This document shows positions 1-7,524 of a DNA stretch of 63,563 nucleotides, piece by piece. Under the pieces are notes generated by a model. It did not search any database. It was not told the origin of the DNA and saw only the letters and a program-made list of their open reading frames with translations. This stretch comes from a virus. The position numbers were made by a program, and so were the translations under genes. Within the stretch, counting starts at the first letter, position 1. Every line of letters starts with the position of its first letter. The stretch lies in the IMG/VR virus record IMGVR_UViG_3300031240_000005, positions 1 to 63,563 of that record. The stretch is one strand, 5' to 3'.

Positions 1-2
1 TC

Positions 3-122
3 AAGCAGGATATCGAACGCGCCGTAGATTTCGCAAACCAACCGAATGACGAAGTTCGCAACTATTTATTTGGAGTCCGCGATGCTCTGGATGTATCTGG
101 GGCAATGGGACTAGGAGGTTAA
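3..122 (+). CDS. C-terminal fragment of an upstream virion or packaging protein
   Basis: An open frame enters from the left edge and ends at TAA (120-122), giving 39 residues that end in SGAMGLGG. The fragment is too short to assign. Its position directly before a head gene set (glycosyltransferase, scaffold, capsid) makes a portal or other head protein likely, but that is inference from order only. The stop is followed at once by the next start codon, behind an AGGAGG-type ribosome site that lies inside the end of this frame, so the two genes look translationally coupled. Confidence 0.6.
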   Translation, partial: KQDIERAVDFANQPNDEVRNYLFGVRDALDVSGAMGLGG

Positions 123-123
123 T

Positions 124-603
124 ATGACAGGATACAACCCATCCGACATTCAGGACCCTTACTATACTTACGACAATAATATCAAGGCATCTAGACCCGA
201 AGGGTTGGGGTTAGGAAATCCAGCAGCGCAAGCACAAGGTATCGGCCAGCAAGGTTTTGATGCTTGGAAAGACAAACTAGATTTTCAGAAAGCACAACTT
301 GAAGCGGCCTCGCAGCAACAAACAAAGCGGAGTTCTGGAAGTTTGAGTGACGCTTGTCCCGGTGTTGACCAAAGTCTTGGTAGCGGAGCAATTGGCGGGA
401 GTCTGGCTGACTTCTCTAACAATCTAGCGGGTAGTCAAGCGTGGGGTGGGTACTACCCTCCGATCTCGCATGATTGTCCCCACTGCGGCAGATGCCCAAG
501 CTGTGGCCGAGGTGGGTATGGATATGTTCCGAACTATCCGCCACCGATTCCGTACTATTATCAATCGCCGAACTGGGGTAACATCACAACCCAAAATTCC
601 TAA
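124..603 (+). CDS. Hypothetical 159-aa protein with a CxxC-CxxC zinc-knuckle-like motif
   Basis: The start is set by the AGGAGG sequence just before ATG 124. The first 100 residues are Gln/Ala/Gly-rich and the C-terminal third holds CPHCGRCPSCGRGG, two CxxC pairs able to bind one zinc, followed by a Tyr/Pro-rich tail. I do not recognise the family. Its place between a head protein fragment and a glycosyltransferase suggests a small virion or assembly protein, but nothing in the sequence shows a function. Confidence 0.7.
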   Translation: MTGYNPSDIQDPYYTYDNNIKASRPEGLGLGNPAAQAQGIGQQGFDAWKDKLDFQKAQLEAASQQQTKRSSGSLSDACPGVDQSLGSGAIGGSLADFSNNLAGSQAWGGYYPPISHDCPHCGRCPSCGRGGYGYVPNYPPPIPYYYQSPNWGNITTQNS

Positions 604-653
604 GTTGGTAACGAAAACCGAATTTACTAAGGCTAGTATGACCGGAGCCCTTT

Positions 654-1634
654 GTGTCTCATCCGCTTATTCTGTTCATCGTTAAGAAGTTTCACGGTTC
701 TGGCGGTCCTGGGTATAAATCCAGCGGTTTAGGGACCTCGTCCCTGTTTGCTGTTGAACTCCTTCTTAAAGAAGGACACAAAGCCAGATTAGTTTCAGCC
801 GTAGACGGAAATTGTATTGATCGTTTGGTTTCAGAAAACAGGCCCACTCGCGTAGTTCTGGAAGCCGTTTGGGTGACCCCTTCCAAACTTCAAGAATTGA
901 TGAGACTTCATCCGAGAGTAAAATGGACGATTCGTGTTCACTCAGAGATTCCATTTCTAGCGAATGAAGGAACAGTAGTTGGTTGGCTTGTAGAATACTT
1001 GAAACTAGGGGCCGAAATCGCGTTCAATTCTGCCCAAACTGTCGCGGACTTTTCCGTGCTCGGAAAATCAGCCTATTTGCCCAATTACTACCCGCTCCGC
1101 AAACTTCGGCACCATAAGAAACCCAGCGATCATTTGAACATCGGTTGTTTTGGTGCGGTCCGTCCTTTGAAGAACCAACTTATCCAAGCCTTCGCTGCCG
1201 TTCAATACGCACGGGAACGTGGTAAGGGTCTGTTCTTCCACATGAATGGGAGTCGGATAGAACAGAACGGCGACAACAATCTAAAGCAGATTCAAGCACT
1301 CCTAGAGGCCACCAACCAGAAATTGGTCTTGCATCCTTGGTTGGATCACGAAGATTTTCTAGATTTAGTTGCGGACATGGATATGTGTTTGCAGGTTTCG
1401 CTTTCCGAATCTTTCAATATCACTTCCGCAGATGCAATTAGTATGGGAGTTCCGCTCGTTGGGTCAAGCGCCATAAACTGGTTGCCGAAACGAACCCAAG
1501 CCCAACCAAACAGTGTCCAAAGTATAGTTAACGTAATGAACCAAGCGGACTACACCTCCGTAGTTTTGAATCACGCCTCCTTAGAGCACTACGTAGAAAA
1601 CACAACCAGAGTCTGGAATGATTGGGCTTCCTAA
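654..1634 (+). CDS. GT-B fold glycosyltransferase (group 1 / GT4-like)
   Basis: The GTG start is preceded by GGAGC. The 326-aa protein has the two-lobed pattern of GT-B glycosyltransferases. An N-terminal lobe contains a Gly-rich segment (GSGGPGYKSSGLG). A C-terminal lobe holds the family signature IGCFGAVRPLKNQ, followed by a Glu-rich donor-binding stretch (SLSESFNITSADAISMGVPLVGS) equivalent to the E-x7-E region. It should transfer a sugar from a nucleotide donor. The acceptor is unknown: a virion protein, modified DNA, or host surface glycan are all possible. Placement inside the head module, directly before scaffold and capsid, favours a virion target, but this is inference. Confidence 0.8.
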   Translation: MSHPLILFIVKKFHGSGGPGYKSSGLGTSSLFAVELLLKEGHKARLVSAVDGNCIDRLVSENRPTRVVLEAVWVTPSKLQELMRLHPRVKWTIRVHSEIPFLANEGTVVGWLVEYLKLGAEIAFNSAQTVADFSVLGKSAYLPNYYPLRKLRHHKKPSDHLNIGCFGAVRPLKNQLIQAFAAVQYARERGKGLFFHMNGSRIEQNGDNNLKQIQALLEATNQKLVLHPWLDHEDFLDLVADMDMCLQVSLSESFNITSADAISMGVPLVGSSAINWLPKRTQAQPNSVQSIVNVMNQADYTSVVLNHASLEHYVENTTRVWNDWAS

Positions 1635-1637
1635 TCA

Positions 1638-1652
1638 GTCCAGTTAATGGAC
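1638..1652 (+). repeat. Dispersed palindrome copy 1
   Basis: GTCCAGTTAATGGAC, a consensus copy, four bases after the glycosyltransferase stop and 41 bases before the scaffold start. Confidence 0.85.
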
Positions 1653-1693
1653 AAACAAAAACCCCGACGCCGAGGATTTCGGCAGGAGATAGT

Positions 1694-2848
1694 ATGGCAA
1701 AAACACAAGCACCAGACCCTTGGCTTCTCGACGCCAGCGGCAATGAAGATGAATTCACCCGAGTAGACTTTCGCTTGCGTCCAGAAGACGCAATCGACCC
1801 AGACGACAACCACGGCTTAGACCAGATTTCAGGTCTCGATCCGGAGATTGTCGGACCGCCCGCACCTTCGGACGAACCGGACCCGGTTGCGATAGTTCCC
1901 CCGCCGCCCGAGCCTGAACCAGAGACCCCAGAAACCTTCGAACTCGAAGACGGCACCCAACTCTCTCTGGAAAAAGACAAGGGTCAGTGGAAAGGCTCCG
2001 TAATCGGAGTCACGGGTAATCCTCAAGTCTACTGGGGCAAGAACAAGAACGAACTCATCATCAATATCCTGAAGGCGCAGGCCAACGCGACCAAGAAGAT
2101 TCGCGAGCAGAACCTGAAGCTGAAGTTCGGCGAGGGTACTACCCCAAAGCCTGTGGTTCCGGTTCCAACCGTCCCCGCCGCACGAGAACTTACAGCGGAC
2201 GAGATGGTCGAGATTAAACTCCAACTGGAATCGAACCCGGCCTTAGCCTTCGATAACTGGTTCCAGAAGCGAACCGGCAAGACGATGGACGAGTTAGTCA
2301 ACCTAGCTAACCAGGGTTCGCAGGCCGCGCTTGAGTTACAGGCCGAACAGGTCAGCAAAGAATTCACTTCCCGGAATCCTGAGTATTACGGGGACCCGGA
2401 ATGGAAGAACTTCACATCCATTGTAAAGTGGGTCGCGAAGTATAAGTTTGGACATCCTGCATCTGATGCGAACGTACAGCAAAGATTCAACGAGCTGGTC
2501 GCATCCGGTAACTGGACAGTCGATAATCTTGAGGAAGCATTCGAGGACTTGAAGGACGACTTAGTCAAGGCCCCGAAACCTCCAAAAGTTGCAACACCAC
2601 AAGCTACGCCGGTAGCGGTTCAACCTGAACCGGCACCTGCGCCGCGTACTCCAGACCCACGGATTGTGAGTGTGGAAACGCGCCCGAGAGCGGCTACAGG
2701 ACTTCGGTCAAGCGACGTAACACCCGTCGTTCCCGCAACTCCGAAAGCGCCCTCAGCCGAGGACTTAGAGTCAATGACTGACGACCAAATCAAGGCATTA
2801 CTTGGTGGGGTTCAGAGGTTACGGGCACAAAGTCGGCGCTCTAACTAA
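1694..2848 (+). CDS. Putative capsid scaffolding protein
   Basis: The 384-aa protein starts at ATG 1694 behind AGGAGA; a longer frame upstream lacks a ribosome site. It is acidic, with Pro/Glu-rich N-terminal (about residues 40-110) and Pro/Ala-rich C-terminal linkers around a helical core (about 185-315) rich in charged residues. Its place directly before the major capsid gene, its low-complexity linkers and a short basic C-terminal tail (RLRAQSRRSN) fit phage scaffolding proteins, whose basic tail usually docks to the coat. The assignment is by context and composition; no sequence signature is decisive. Confidence 0.6.
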   Translation: MAKTQAPDPWLLDASGNEDEFTRVDFRLRPEDAIDPDDNHGLDQISGLDPEIVGPPAPSDEPDPVAIVPPPPEPEPETPETFELEDGTQLSLEKDKGQWKGSVIGVTGNPQVYWGKNKNELIINILKAQANATKKIREQNLKLKFGEGTTPKPVVPVPTVPAARELTADEMVEIKLQLESNPALAFDNWFQKRTGKTMDELVNLANQGSQAALELQAEQVSKEFTSRNPEYYGDPEWKNFTSIVKWVAKYKFGHPASDANVQQRFNELVASGNWTVDNLEEAFEDLKDDLVKAPKPPKVATPQATPVAVQPEPAPAPRTPDPRIVSVETRPRAATGLRSSDVTPVVPATPKAPSAEDLESMTDDQIKALLGGVQRLRAQSRRSN

Positions 2849-2865
2849 ACAACAAAGGAATAACC

Positions 2866-4840
2866 ATGAGTTATTCACCAGCTAGTATCGTAACATCGGG
2901 CGCTCTCCCTAACTTGGTAGCTATACACTACGAGCGGGAAGCTGTGCCCAACCTTAAAGCCCAGACGCCGTTTCTCAGCATGACAAAGCAACGTCCGCTG
3001 CCTCTGCGTCAGGGAAACCAGATTCAGTTCTACACCTACGCGCTGTTAGCCGCTAACCTGAACCAGGCTGCGGAAGGCACTGTCGGTTCTCCGATCAGTG
3101 AATCCAGCACGAAGATTGTAGCGACCATGACCAAAGTGGTGGTCGAAAAATTCAGCTATATCGGTGAACATCTGTTAGGTGTTAGCAGACAATACCGAGG
3201 GAAGACTGGGCAACCAGAACCTGTAGAGGCTAATACGCTGAACAGTCCGATTAATGGATTGATGATAGAGTCCGAACTTGCGGGTGACCGTAAGAGTGCA
3301 CTAACAGTGATGTTAGCTGCCTAAACACATTGCGGGCAATACGCGGATTTTATTAACAGCTCCGACCTCGCGTTGGACGTTGCAATCGACGATCCCGGCT
3401 TGCTACAGAATCTGGCCAACGAACTAAACTACCGCCTCGCCCTCACCCTCAACTCCCTCGTCCAAATCACTGCGGACTCGGCTGTTGCGGTCGATAGCTT
3501 GGTCAACATCCAGCTCGCCAACGGATCGTACCTCACCGCGAACAACCTTCGCTCTGCGGCCCAATCCCTGGTAAGCGTAAACGCTCGGCCCTTGGTCGAT
3601 GGTAAATTCGGTGGTGTTAATTATGGCACCTTCGGGAAGTAATTCCCGTCGAACACGCAGCTAATTCGGTGAACGTCTAATATTTGCTGTACAGTAAATA
3701 ACTAGAAAACGCCGAGCCAAGCCTTTTCAGATTTATATGATCTCATATAAAACATGGGTTTCACTGAAAAGGAAGGTGTAGAGAACATACACTGCGCTTC
3801 CGCCGTACTCAAAATGGGGTCAACTGTACCCTTTTTGAGAACAGGAAGAAGACATGTTCCGAACTCTAAGGCGACTTAGAGAGCTAGATAGAAATACTCT
3901 AGCCTGTCCAGTTAATGGACGGTAACAAAGTGCATTCACCCGAACGTCGTTCGCGACGTTTTGAACGACACATCGTACAACGGCCTGACCGACATCCTGA
4001 AGCGCGATCCTTCGATGAACGGTATGCTGTTTGAACTGCCTAAGAATGAGGATGTTATCTCGTTCGCCGGGATCAAGTTCAAGCAAACGAGCACTGCACC
4101 AACCGTTACGATAAGTGGTAATACCTATGTCCCGAAAGGGAAAGTAGCCTGAAGGAGCGATCCTTCTTGAATCAGAACCCAAATTCGGAGAAACTCTGTA
4201 CCCAACAGACAACCCCGAGCCAACCCCAAAACATCGGGAAGTGTGTAGAGACTAGACGGGTTCCTCTCTGTAAAGAGATGATGGTATAGTCCGGCCTGCA
4301 TGGTGACATGCAGAGATAGGCGATGGTAGCTTATCCTCTTTGTTTTCAAAGAGTTAACACAAGCGTATAACACTTATGTATTCGGCGACGACGCCATTTT
4401 CTCGGTATTCTTGGGAAAGAATCCGGAAGACGGCAGCAAGAACTACAAGCTCTTTATTCAGAGCGCACCGGAACAGGGAAGTGTGAGTGATCCTGCCCGC
4501 CAGATCGGCGGCTGGGTGTCTTACAACGTTCGGTATACCAATACTTTACGTCCCGGTTCTACGATGACACTGCGTTAAGGTAACGGCGCAGTATAAATCC
4601 TCTTTAATCAAACTGAATATCTCGCAAGAGACAACAGACCGGAAGCAGCTTCGGCAGGCACCGGAAGAGACTAAACAAGAGGACCCGAAAGGGATGCGAT
4701 AGTCCGACCTCTACAGTGATGTAGAGAATCAGACAGAAATGATCTGATCTCCTTGATTCTAAGGAAGTAACAAGCAAGCGTTTGCAGTCAGAAACATCGT
4801 CATCGTAACAAATTTGACTTTTCCACAATTATTTGCTTGA
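2866..4840 (+). CDS. Major capsid protein, N4-gp56 family, in five exons split by four group I introns
   Basis: Proposed join: 2866-3175, 3335-3618, 3931-4128, 4366-4530, 4781-4840, one continuous 338-codon frame. No single frame crosses the region. Read in order, the pieces give N4-gp56 coat features: an AVPNL N-terminal arm, then QYADFINSSDLALDVAID, NARPLVDGKFGGV joined to CIHPNVVRDVLND, FAGIKFKQTS, TYVFGDDAIFSV, and GGWVSYN joined to FAVRNIVIVTN before TGA. Each gap carries group I intron features. The second and third junctions are supported by P1 pairing with a U-G pair at the splice site and a terminal G. The first is supported in the same way but leaves a very small intron. The fourth may be off by a few bases, because P1 pairing there is ambiguous. 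RBS AAGGAA precedes ATG 2866. It forms the icosahedral shell. The exon model is inference from homology and intron structure. Confidence 0.82.
3176..3334 (+). ncRNA. Group I intron 1 of the capsid gene (about 159 nt)
   Basis: The exon end TCTGT pairs with an internal guide GCAGA in UCUGU / GCAGA form, giving a U-G pair at the 5' splice site. The intron ends in ..TTGCG before GGCAATAC. Inside are a GCAA-capped hairpin (CTGG-GCAA-CCAG), an R-like element (GTAGAGGCTAATAC) and an S-like element (GATAGAGTCC) that can form P7. No reading frame is present, and the intron carries a copy of the dispersed palindrome. At about 159 nt it would be smaller than the roughly 205-nt Azoarcus tRNA intron, so either boundary may be misplaced. 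Confidence 0.55.
3245..3259 (+). repeat. Dispersed palindrome copy 2
   Basis: GTCCGATTAATGGAT (last base differs from consensus), within capsid intron 1 just upstream of its S-like element. Confidence 0.6.
3619..3930 (+). ncRNA. Group I intron 2 of the capsid gene (312 nt)
   Basis: Exon GGTGTT pairs with internal guide GGCACC (six pairs, ending in U-G at the splice site) across the loop AATTAT. The intron ends in ACAAAG. It shares CGAGCCAAGCC and GGAAGGTGTAGAGA with intron 3 (CGAGCCAACC and GGAAGTGTGTAGAGA), so the two are related. Splicing restores GKFGGV-CIHPNVV in frame, which matches the capsid family where the unspliced frame does not. There is no internal frame. A consensus palindrome copy lies 10 bases before the 3' splice site. 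Confidence 0.75.
3906..3920 (+). repeat. Dispersed palindrome copy 3
   Basis: GTCCAGTTAATGGAC, consensus copy, near the 3' end of capsid intron 2. Confidence 0.85.
4129..4365 (+). ncRNA. Group I intron 3 of the capsid gene (237 nt)
   Basis: The 5' side has exon CTAT pairing with GTAG (U-G at the splice site), extended by a GAAA-capped stem (TCCC-GAAA-GGGA). The core has the R element GAGACTAGACGG and the S element GGTATAGTCCGG, the clearest group I signature in the window. They are followed by a P9 hairpin CTGCATG-GTGA-CATGCAG with a GNRA loop. The intron ends in CAAGCG. Splicing joins SGNTY to YNTYVFGDD in frame. There is no internal ORF. Confidence 0.82.
4531..4780 (+). ncRNA. Group I intron 4 of the capsid gene (about 250 nt)
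   Basis: The R element AGAGACTAAACAAG, the S element GCGATAGTCCGACC and a GTGA-capped P9 hairpin (CTCTACA-GTGA-TGTAGAG) are present in the same order as in intron 3. The 3' end CAAGCAAGCG resembles CAAGCG of intron 3. The 5' splice site is placed after AACGTT, to keep frame and a terminal G. An alternative P1 (AACGT with GCGTT at about 4573) would put it one base earlier, so the boundary is uncertain by a few bases. There is no internal ORF. Confidence 0.75.
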
Positions 4841-4866
4841 CAAGCAGAAACTTTCTGTGATATCCT
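4837..4866 (+). promoter_or_regulatory. Possible sigma70 promoter after the capsid gene
   Basis: TTGACA (4837-4842), an 18-base spacer and TATCCT (4861-4866) begin at the capsid stop codon and would drive the GIY-YIG gene and the small genes after it. The -35 is perfect and the -10 is moderate. Confidence 0.4.
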
Positions 4867-4902
4867 GCGTCTAATCTGTAGAGAAGTCAAATCGAACGAG
4901 AA

Positions 4903-4924
4903 GGGCGGCGCTGACCCGTCGCCC
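4903..4924 (+). other. GC-rich hairpin before the GIY-YIG gene
   Basis: GGGCGGCG and CGTCGCCC can form an eight-pair stem (one G-U) with a short loop. No T-run follows, so it is not a standard terminator. It sits between the promoter-like sequence and the endonuclease start and may modulate its expression. Confidence 0.4.
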
Positions 4925-4951
4925 GACTCACTCATGGTCAGATGAGGAAGC

Positions 4952-5674
4952 ATGAAACCAGTACACATCTACAAAGTCACAAATACTGTGAACGGCAAAA
5001 TCTACTTTGGACAAACCGTGCAACCCGTTCGTCGTCGCTGGACTAGACATCTTTTGGACGCCGCAAAGGGAGAGAAGGATTTATATCTATACCGCTCGAT
5101 CAACAAGCATGGGGTCTCGTCTTTTCGAATTGACAAAATAGCTGAAGCTCCAAACAAGGAGTGGGGAGACTATCTTGAACGAATGTTCATCTTGGTCTTC
5201 GATTCCACTAACCCCGAGATCGGCTACAACATGACATACGGCGGAGAAGGTGGGTTACATCTTCCCGAAAACAAAGCCAAGATCGGTAAAGCCAGCAAAG
5301 CGTGGTGGGCGGTCCCGGAAAATAGGGCTCGTGCCTCCGCTTCCCGTAAGGGCCTTCTAGCCGGGGAAAGAAATCCAATGTTTGGAAAGCACCCCGAAGG
5401 AACTCCGCACACCGAGGAAACAAAGAAGCTTTTAAGTAATCAAAAACTTACTGCTTACTCCGACCCGGAATACAAGGCGCGGATGTCCGCAGCTAACACC
5501 GGCAAGCACCACACCGAAGAGGGCAGAGCGAACATTTCCAAGGGATTGATCGGCAATCAGTATCGCAAAGGAATCCCACATAGTCCCGAAATAAAAGCCA
5601 AAATCACCGCCAGTCTGAAAGCAACCTGGGAAAAGAAAAGAGCAGTCAAAGCAGGGGTCGAGGTTACGGCGTGA
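4952..5674 (+). CDS. GIY-YIG homing endonuclease with NUMOD3-type repeats
   Basis: 240 aa with ATG behind GAGGAAG. Residues 3-95 are a GIY-YIG domain: HIYKVTNTVNGKIYFGQT carries the GIY (IYK) and YIG (YFG) strands, RRRW supplies the catalytic Arg region, and an ERMFI Glu and IGYNMTYGGEGG follow. Residues 110-230 hold NUMOD3-like DNA-contact repeats (NPMFGKH, TGKHHTEE, KGIPHSPE). Such enzymes nick intronless alleles and spread introns. It lies about 110 bases after the capsid stop, outside all four introns, so it is a free-standing enzyme that may mobilise them in trans. Confidence 0.92.
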   Translation: MKPVHIYKVTNTVNGKIYFGQTVQPVRRRWTRHLLDAAKGEKDLYLYRSINKHGVSSFRIDKIAEAPNKEWGDYLERMFILVFDSTNPEIGYNMTYGGEGGLHLPENKAKIGKASKAWWAVPENRARASASRKGLLAGERNPMFGKHPEGTPHTEETKKLLSNQKLTAYSDPEYKARMSAANTGKHHTEEGRANISKGLIGNQYRKGIPHSPEIKAKITASLKATWEKKRAVKAGVEVTA

Positions 5675-5814
5675 GCGCACCCTGTCCGGTCTGTTCTAGT
5701 CCCGTTCGGTTCGAAGAAAAAGAAGTAACCACCGTGGATCAGATACTCTGTACCCGAGTTACATGCGTTTGCGGAAAACGATATTTGGTAAAGAAGGACC
5801 CCAATGCCCACTAG
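5671..5814 (+). CDS. 47-aa zinc-ribbon protein
   Basis: GTG start overlapping the TGA of the GIY-YIG gene (GTGA). CPVC near the N-terminus and CVCG about 30 residues later form a four-cysteine zinc ribbon. The next small gene starts inside its end (overlap 5804-5814), so the genes look coupled. The function is unknown; the form is typical of tiny phage DNA- or RNA-binding proteins. Confidence 0.6.
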   Translation: MSAPCPVCSSPVRFEEKEVTTVDQILCTRVTCVCGKRYLVKKDPNAH

Positions 5815-5917
5815 CCCAGCCTCAGTAACCACGTCCGCCGCGTTACCAAACACTACTGCCATCAACTATGGCGGCAAAGTTAAGAAACCAAAGAAGAAGA
5901 CTGCGAAGAAAAAGTAG
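5804..5917 (+). CDS. 37-aa protein with a Lys-rich tail
   Basis: ATG 5804 follows AAGGACC. The product has a Thr/Ser/Ala-rich N-terminus and ends in a basic KKPKKKTAKKK tail, much like the tails of the proteins at 7050 and 7372. It is likely a small nucleic-acid-binding or head protein. The ribosome site of the next small gene overlaps its stop codon. Confidence 0.5.
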   Translation: MPTSPASVTTSAALPNTTAINYGGKVKKPKKKTAKKK

Positions 5918-5919
5918 GA

Positions 5920-5934
5920 GTCCGATTAATGGAC
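5920..5934 (+). repeat. Dispersed palindrome copy 4
   Basis: GTCCGATTAATGGAC directly after the preceding stop; its ATG (5929) is the start codon of the next small gene, behind AGGAG. Confidence 0.85.
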
Positions 5935-6102
5935 ACCGCCCTAGTCCCAGTTTCTCAAACTGAGAAATGGATTACGACCGAGCCGGAATTTTATCCACCA
6001 AGTCGAATGCTGCCGATTGAGCACATCTTGGCTTGTCAGTTTGGTCGCGTAAGAAATGTCAACTCACAAGTTGACAACCAGAAGACTGATGTGGTAGAGT
6101 AG
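5929..6102 (+). CDS. 57-aa hypothetical protein starting inside the palindrome
   Basis: The start codon is the ATG within the dispersed palindrome, eight bases after AGGAG. The product begins MDTALVPVSQ and contains an ILACQFGRVRNV segment that reads like a real folded protein, but I do not recognise it. The coding region also carries a 17-bp palindrome and an inverted repeat with a promoter-like sequence, so the reading frame could be incidental. Confidence 0.45.
   Translation: MDTALVPVSQTEKWITTEPEFYPPSRMLPIEHILACQFGRVRNVNSQVDNQKTDVVE
5951..5967. promoter_or_regulatory. Possible operator, one mismatch from the palindrome at 55,614
   Basis: TTTCTCAAACTGAGAAA, an 8-1-8 inverted repeat with one mismatched pair. 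It differs at one base from the perfect palindrome upstream of the transporter module promoter, so the same regulator could bind both. It lies within a short ORF. Confidence 0.4.
6057..6100 (+). promoter_or_regulatory. Promoter-like site with an inverted repeat over the -35
   Basis: An 8-bp inverted repeat (TGTCAACT, four-base loop, AGTTGACA) ends in TTGACA (6071-6076). An 18-base spacer leads to TAGAGT (6095-6100), 41 bases before the ATG at 6142. The arrangement suggests a promoter whose -35 is covered by a repressor or folds in RNA. The -10 is weak. Confidence 0.35.
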
Positions 6103-6141
6103 GTTTAAATCAAACGTCTGCGAAAGAGACGAAGGAGAAAC

Positions 6142-6711
6142 ATGAAACTCACGCTACGCAAAGCGAACGCCCTTCAACTGCTTATCAACGAGCAGATTTC
6201 GGCGACTTCGATTTCTACCCAAGTGTCTGTCACCAAGTATGATGATCCGATTGCTGCGGTCATCCACGCCGGGGACGTTTTCCAAGTCTCTCTGCTCAAG
6301 AAGAAGAACCTGTTGTCAGTCTTGTATTCGATCCGCGAGAAAGTTGCCGAGCAGGGTCATTGGGCCGGGATTCCTAAGATTCTATCCGAAGTCGCACACA
6401 TCGACAAACTGACCGATGTCCTCAAGCCTTTGGCCGCGACCTCGTCCTTTGCCCCAGCAGAGAGCGTTCTTCTGGAGGCGCACGCCGACCTGAAGAAGGA
6501 AGTCCCTCAGAGTTCGTATTCTCAAAGGGCTGGAGCCTTCACAACCGGAGCGATCCCGCAAAACTGGATTCCGGCTTTTCTCAAAGAACTGTCTGATCTG
6601 CGCAAGAGGAAGCAGAGTCTGAGCGATCAACTGCTGGAAAAGAACATTCAGCACCACATCGATCTGTCCGAAGAGGAAGAGGCAGTCCTCAAGCAGTACG
6701 ATCTGATTTAA
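6142..6711 (+). CDS. Hypothetical 189-aa helical protein
   Basis: ATG behind GAAGGAG. The protein is mostly alpha-helical with charged C-terminal helices (ELSDLRKRKQSLSDQLLEKN) and an acidic segment (DLSEEEEAVLKQYDLI). The layout vaguely recalls septicolysin-like/DIP1984 proteins (N-terminal MKL-ALNLR-type opening, late RKRK helix), but I cannot confirm this. It sits among small head-region genes and could be a virion or assembly factor. Confidence 0.65.
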   Translation: MKLTLRKANALQLLINEQISATSISTQVSVTKYDDPIAAVIHAGDVFQVSLLKKKNLLSVLYSIREKVAEQGHWAGIPKILSEVAHIDKLTDVLKPLAATSSFAPAESVLLEAHADLKKEVPQSSYSQRAGAFTTGAIPQNWIPAFLKELSDLRKRKQSLSDQLLEKNIQHHIDLSEEEEAVLKQYDLI

Positions 6712-7049
6712 GTTTGGAAGGTCCGTACGACTTCCCGTCAAGCGGAGGAGAGGGACAACCGTCATTCAGATACTAAATATATCCGAGCTGGTGCCTAAAG
6801 CACCGCCTTGCGATGAAGCTCTGTGACCCCCGAATTATTATAGGCTCTTAGAGCCGACTGCATATTGACTCGGGAAATACGGAGCATTTCTGCACGTTGT
6901 CTTTCGCTCATCGTTCTTCGCATATTGTCCTGTCGGTTTTCTTTTCCGACGCCTGACGTTAAAATAAGTCGCCCGTTTTTATCGTTTCCGGGCGTTAGGG
7001 GCGGTTGAAGGAGAACGATGTCAGACCGCCCGAATTTAAGGAGCAACCA
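6712..7049. other. 338-base region without a convincing gene; three hairpins
   Basis: I see three possible hairpins: GGTGC-CTAAA-GCACC near 6789, GGCTC-TTA-GAGCC near 6840, and CGCCCG...CGGGCG (6970-6994). A TTGAAGGAG ribosome-like site at 7005 serves either a 26-codon leader-like frame from ATG 7018 or nothing. On the minus strand a 60-codon stretch (MSERQRAEML..) has an Arg/Ser-rich look of a decayed endonuclease tail but no domain. Confidence 0.3.
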
Positions 7050-7370
7050 ATGCCAAGTGGAACACCGCAGGATGCCGTTGACCAAGTCAGAAAAATGGTG
7101 AGGGACGGCGCGAGAAACATCACCGACAACCTCACTCTGAAATCTCAGAGACAAGCAGTTTCCGATTTTGTAGACTCGGCCAAGAAAAAAGTCGAGAGCT
7201 ACCTGCCCGGAAACAAACAATCGGGACCCGTTACCTCAAAGCAGAAACCCGTCTGGGGCGATCCCAAGTCCATGAAAAAGGGCGGGGTTGTCAAGAAGAC
7301 CGGCCTCGTGAAAATGCACGCGGGTGAGCGGGTCATCCCCGTTAAGAAGACCGCGAAGAAGGGGAAGTAA
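7050..7370 (+). CDS. 106-aa basic virion-associated protein with a GGVVKKTGLVKMHAGERVIP motif
   Basis: Start chosen at ATG 7050, which has AAGGAG nine bases upstream; a TTG at 7005 would add 15 residues without support. The C-terminal KKGGVVKKTGLVKMHAGE and RVIP sequence resembles the GG-x-V-x-x-TG-x-x-x-x-H-x-GE-x-V-x-P motif common in phage tail and pre-neck proteins. A Lys-rich tail follows. The function is probably structural and cannot be refined. Confidence 0.65.
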   Translation: MPSGTPQDAVDQVRKMVRDGARNITDNLTLKSQRQAVSDFVDSAKKKVESYLPGNKQSGPVTSKQKPVWGDPKSMKKGGVVKKTGLVKMHAGERVIPVKKTAKKGK

Positions 7371-7371
7371 T

Positions 7372-7524
7372 ATGGCAAAACATCCCGGCTTCAAGTCCGT
7401 TCAAAAGTCGATCCAGAAGGAAGGCTACAGTAAGGAGTCTGCCGGGGCGATTTTAGCCAACGCTACTCGTAAAGCCAGTCCAGCGGCAAAAGCGAAGAAC
7501 AGCAAGCTCAAGAAAGTTAAGTAG
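7372..7524 (+). CDS. 50-aa Lys/Ala-rich small protein
   Basis: ATG one base after the preceding TAA, with GGGGAAG upstream. The product is highly basic, with a QKEGYSKESAGAILANATRK core and a KAKNSKLKKVK tail. Small phage proteins of this form (helical core with Lys-rich end) are often DNA-associated. It overlaps the next start (TAGTG). Confidence 0.65.
   Translation: MAKHPGFKSVQKSIQKEGYSKESAGAILANATRKASPAAKAKNSKLKKVK

Noticed and set aside
1646-1765. 39-codon frame starting at the ATG of palindrome copy 1
   Set aside because: It overlaps the scaffold gene in another frame, has no ribosome site and its product is low-complexity basic sequence.
6795-7220. Minus-strand open frame resembling an endonuclease tail
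   Set aside because: Only the last 60 residues look protein-like. No nuclease motif is present and it overlaps the well-supported gene at 7050.
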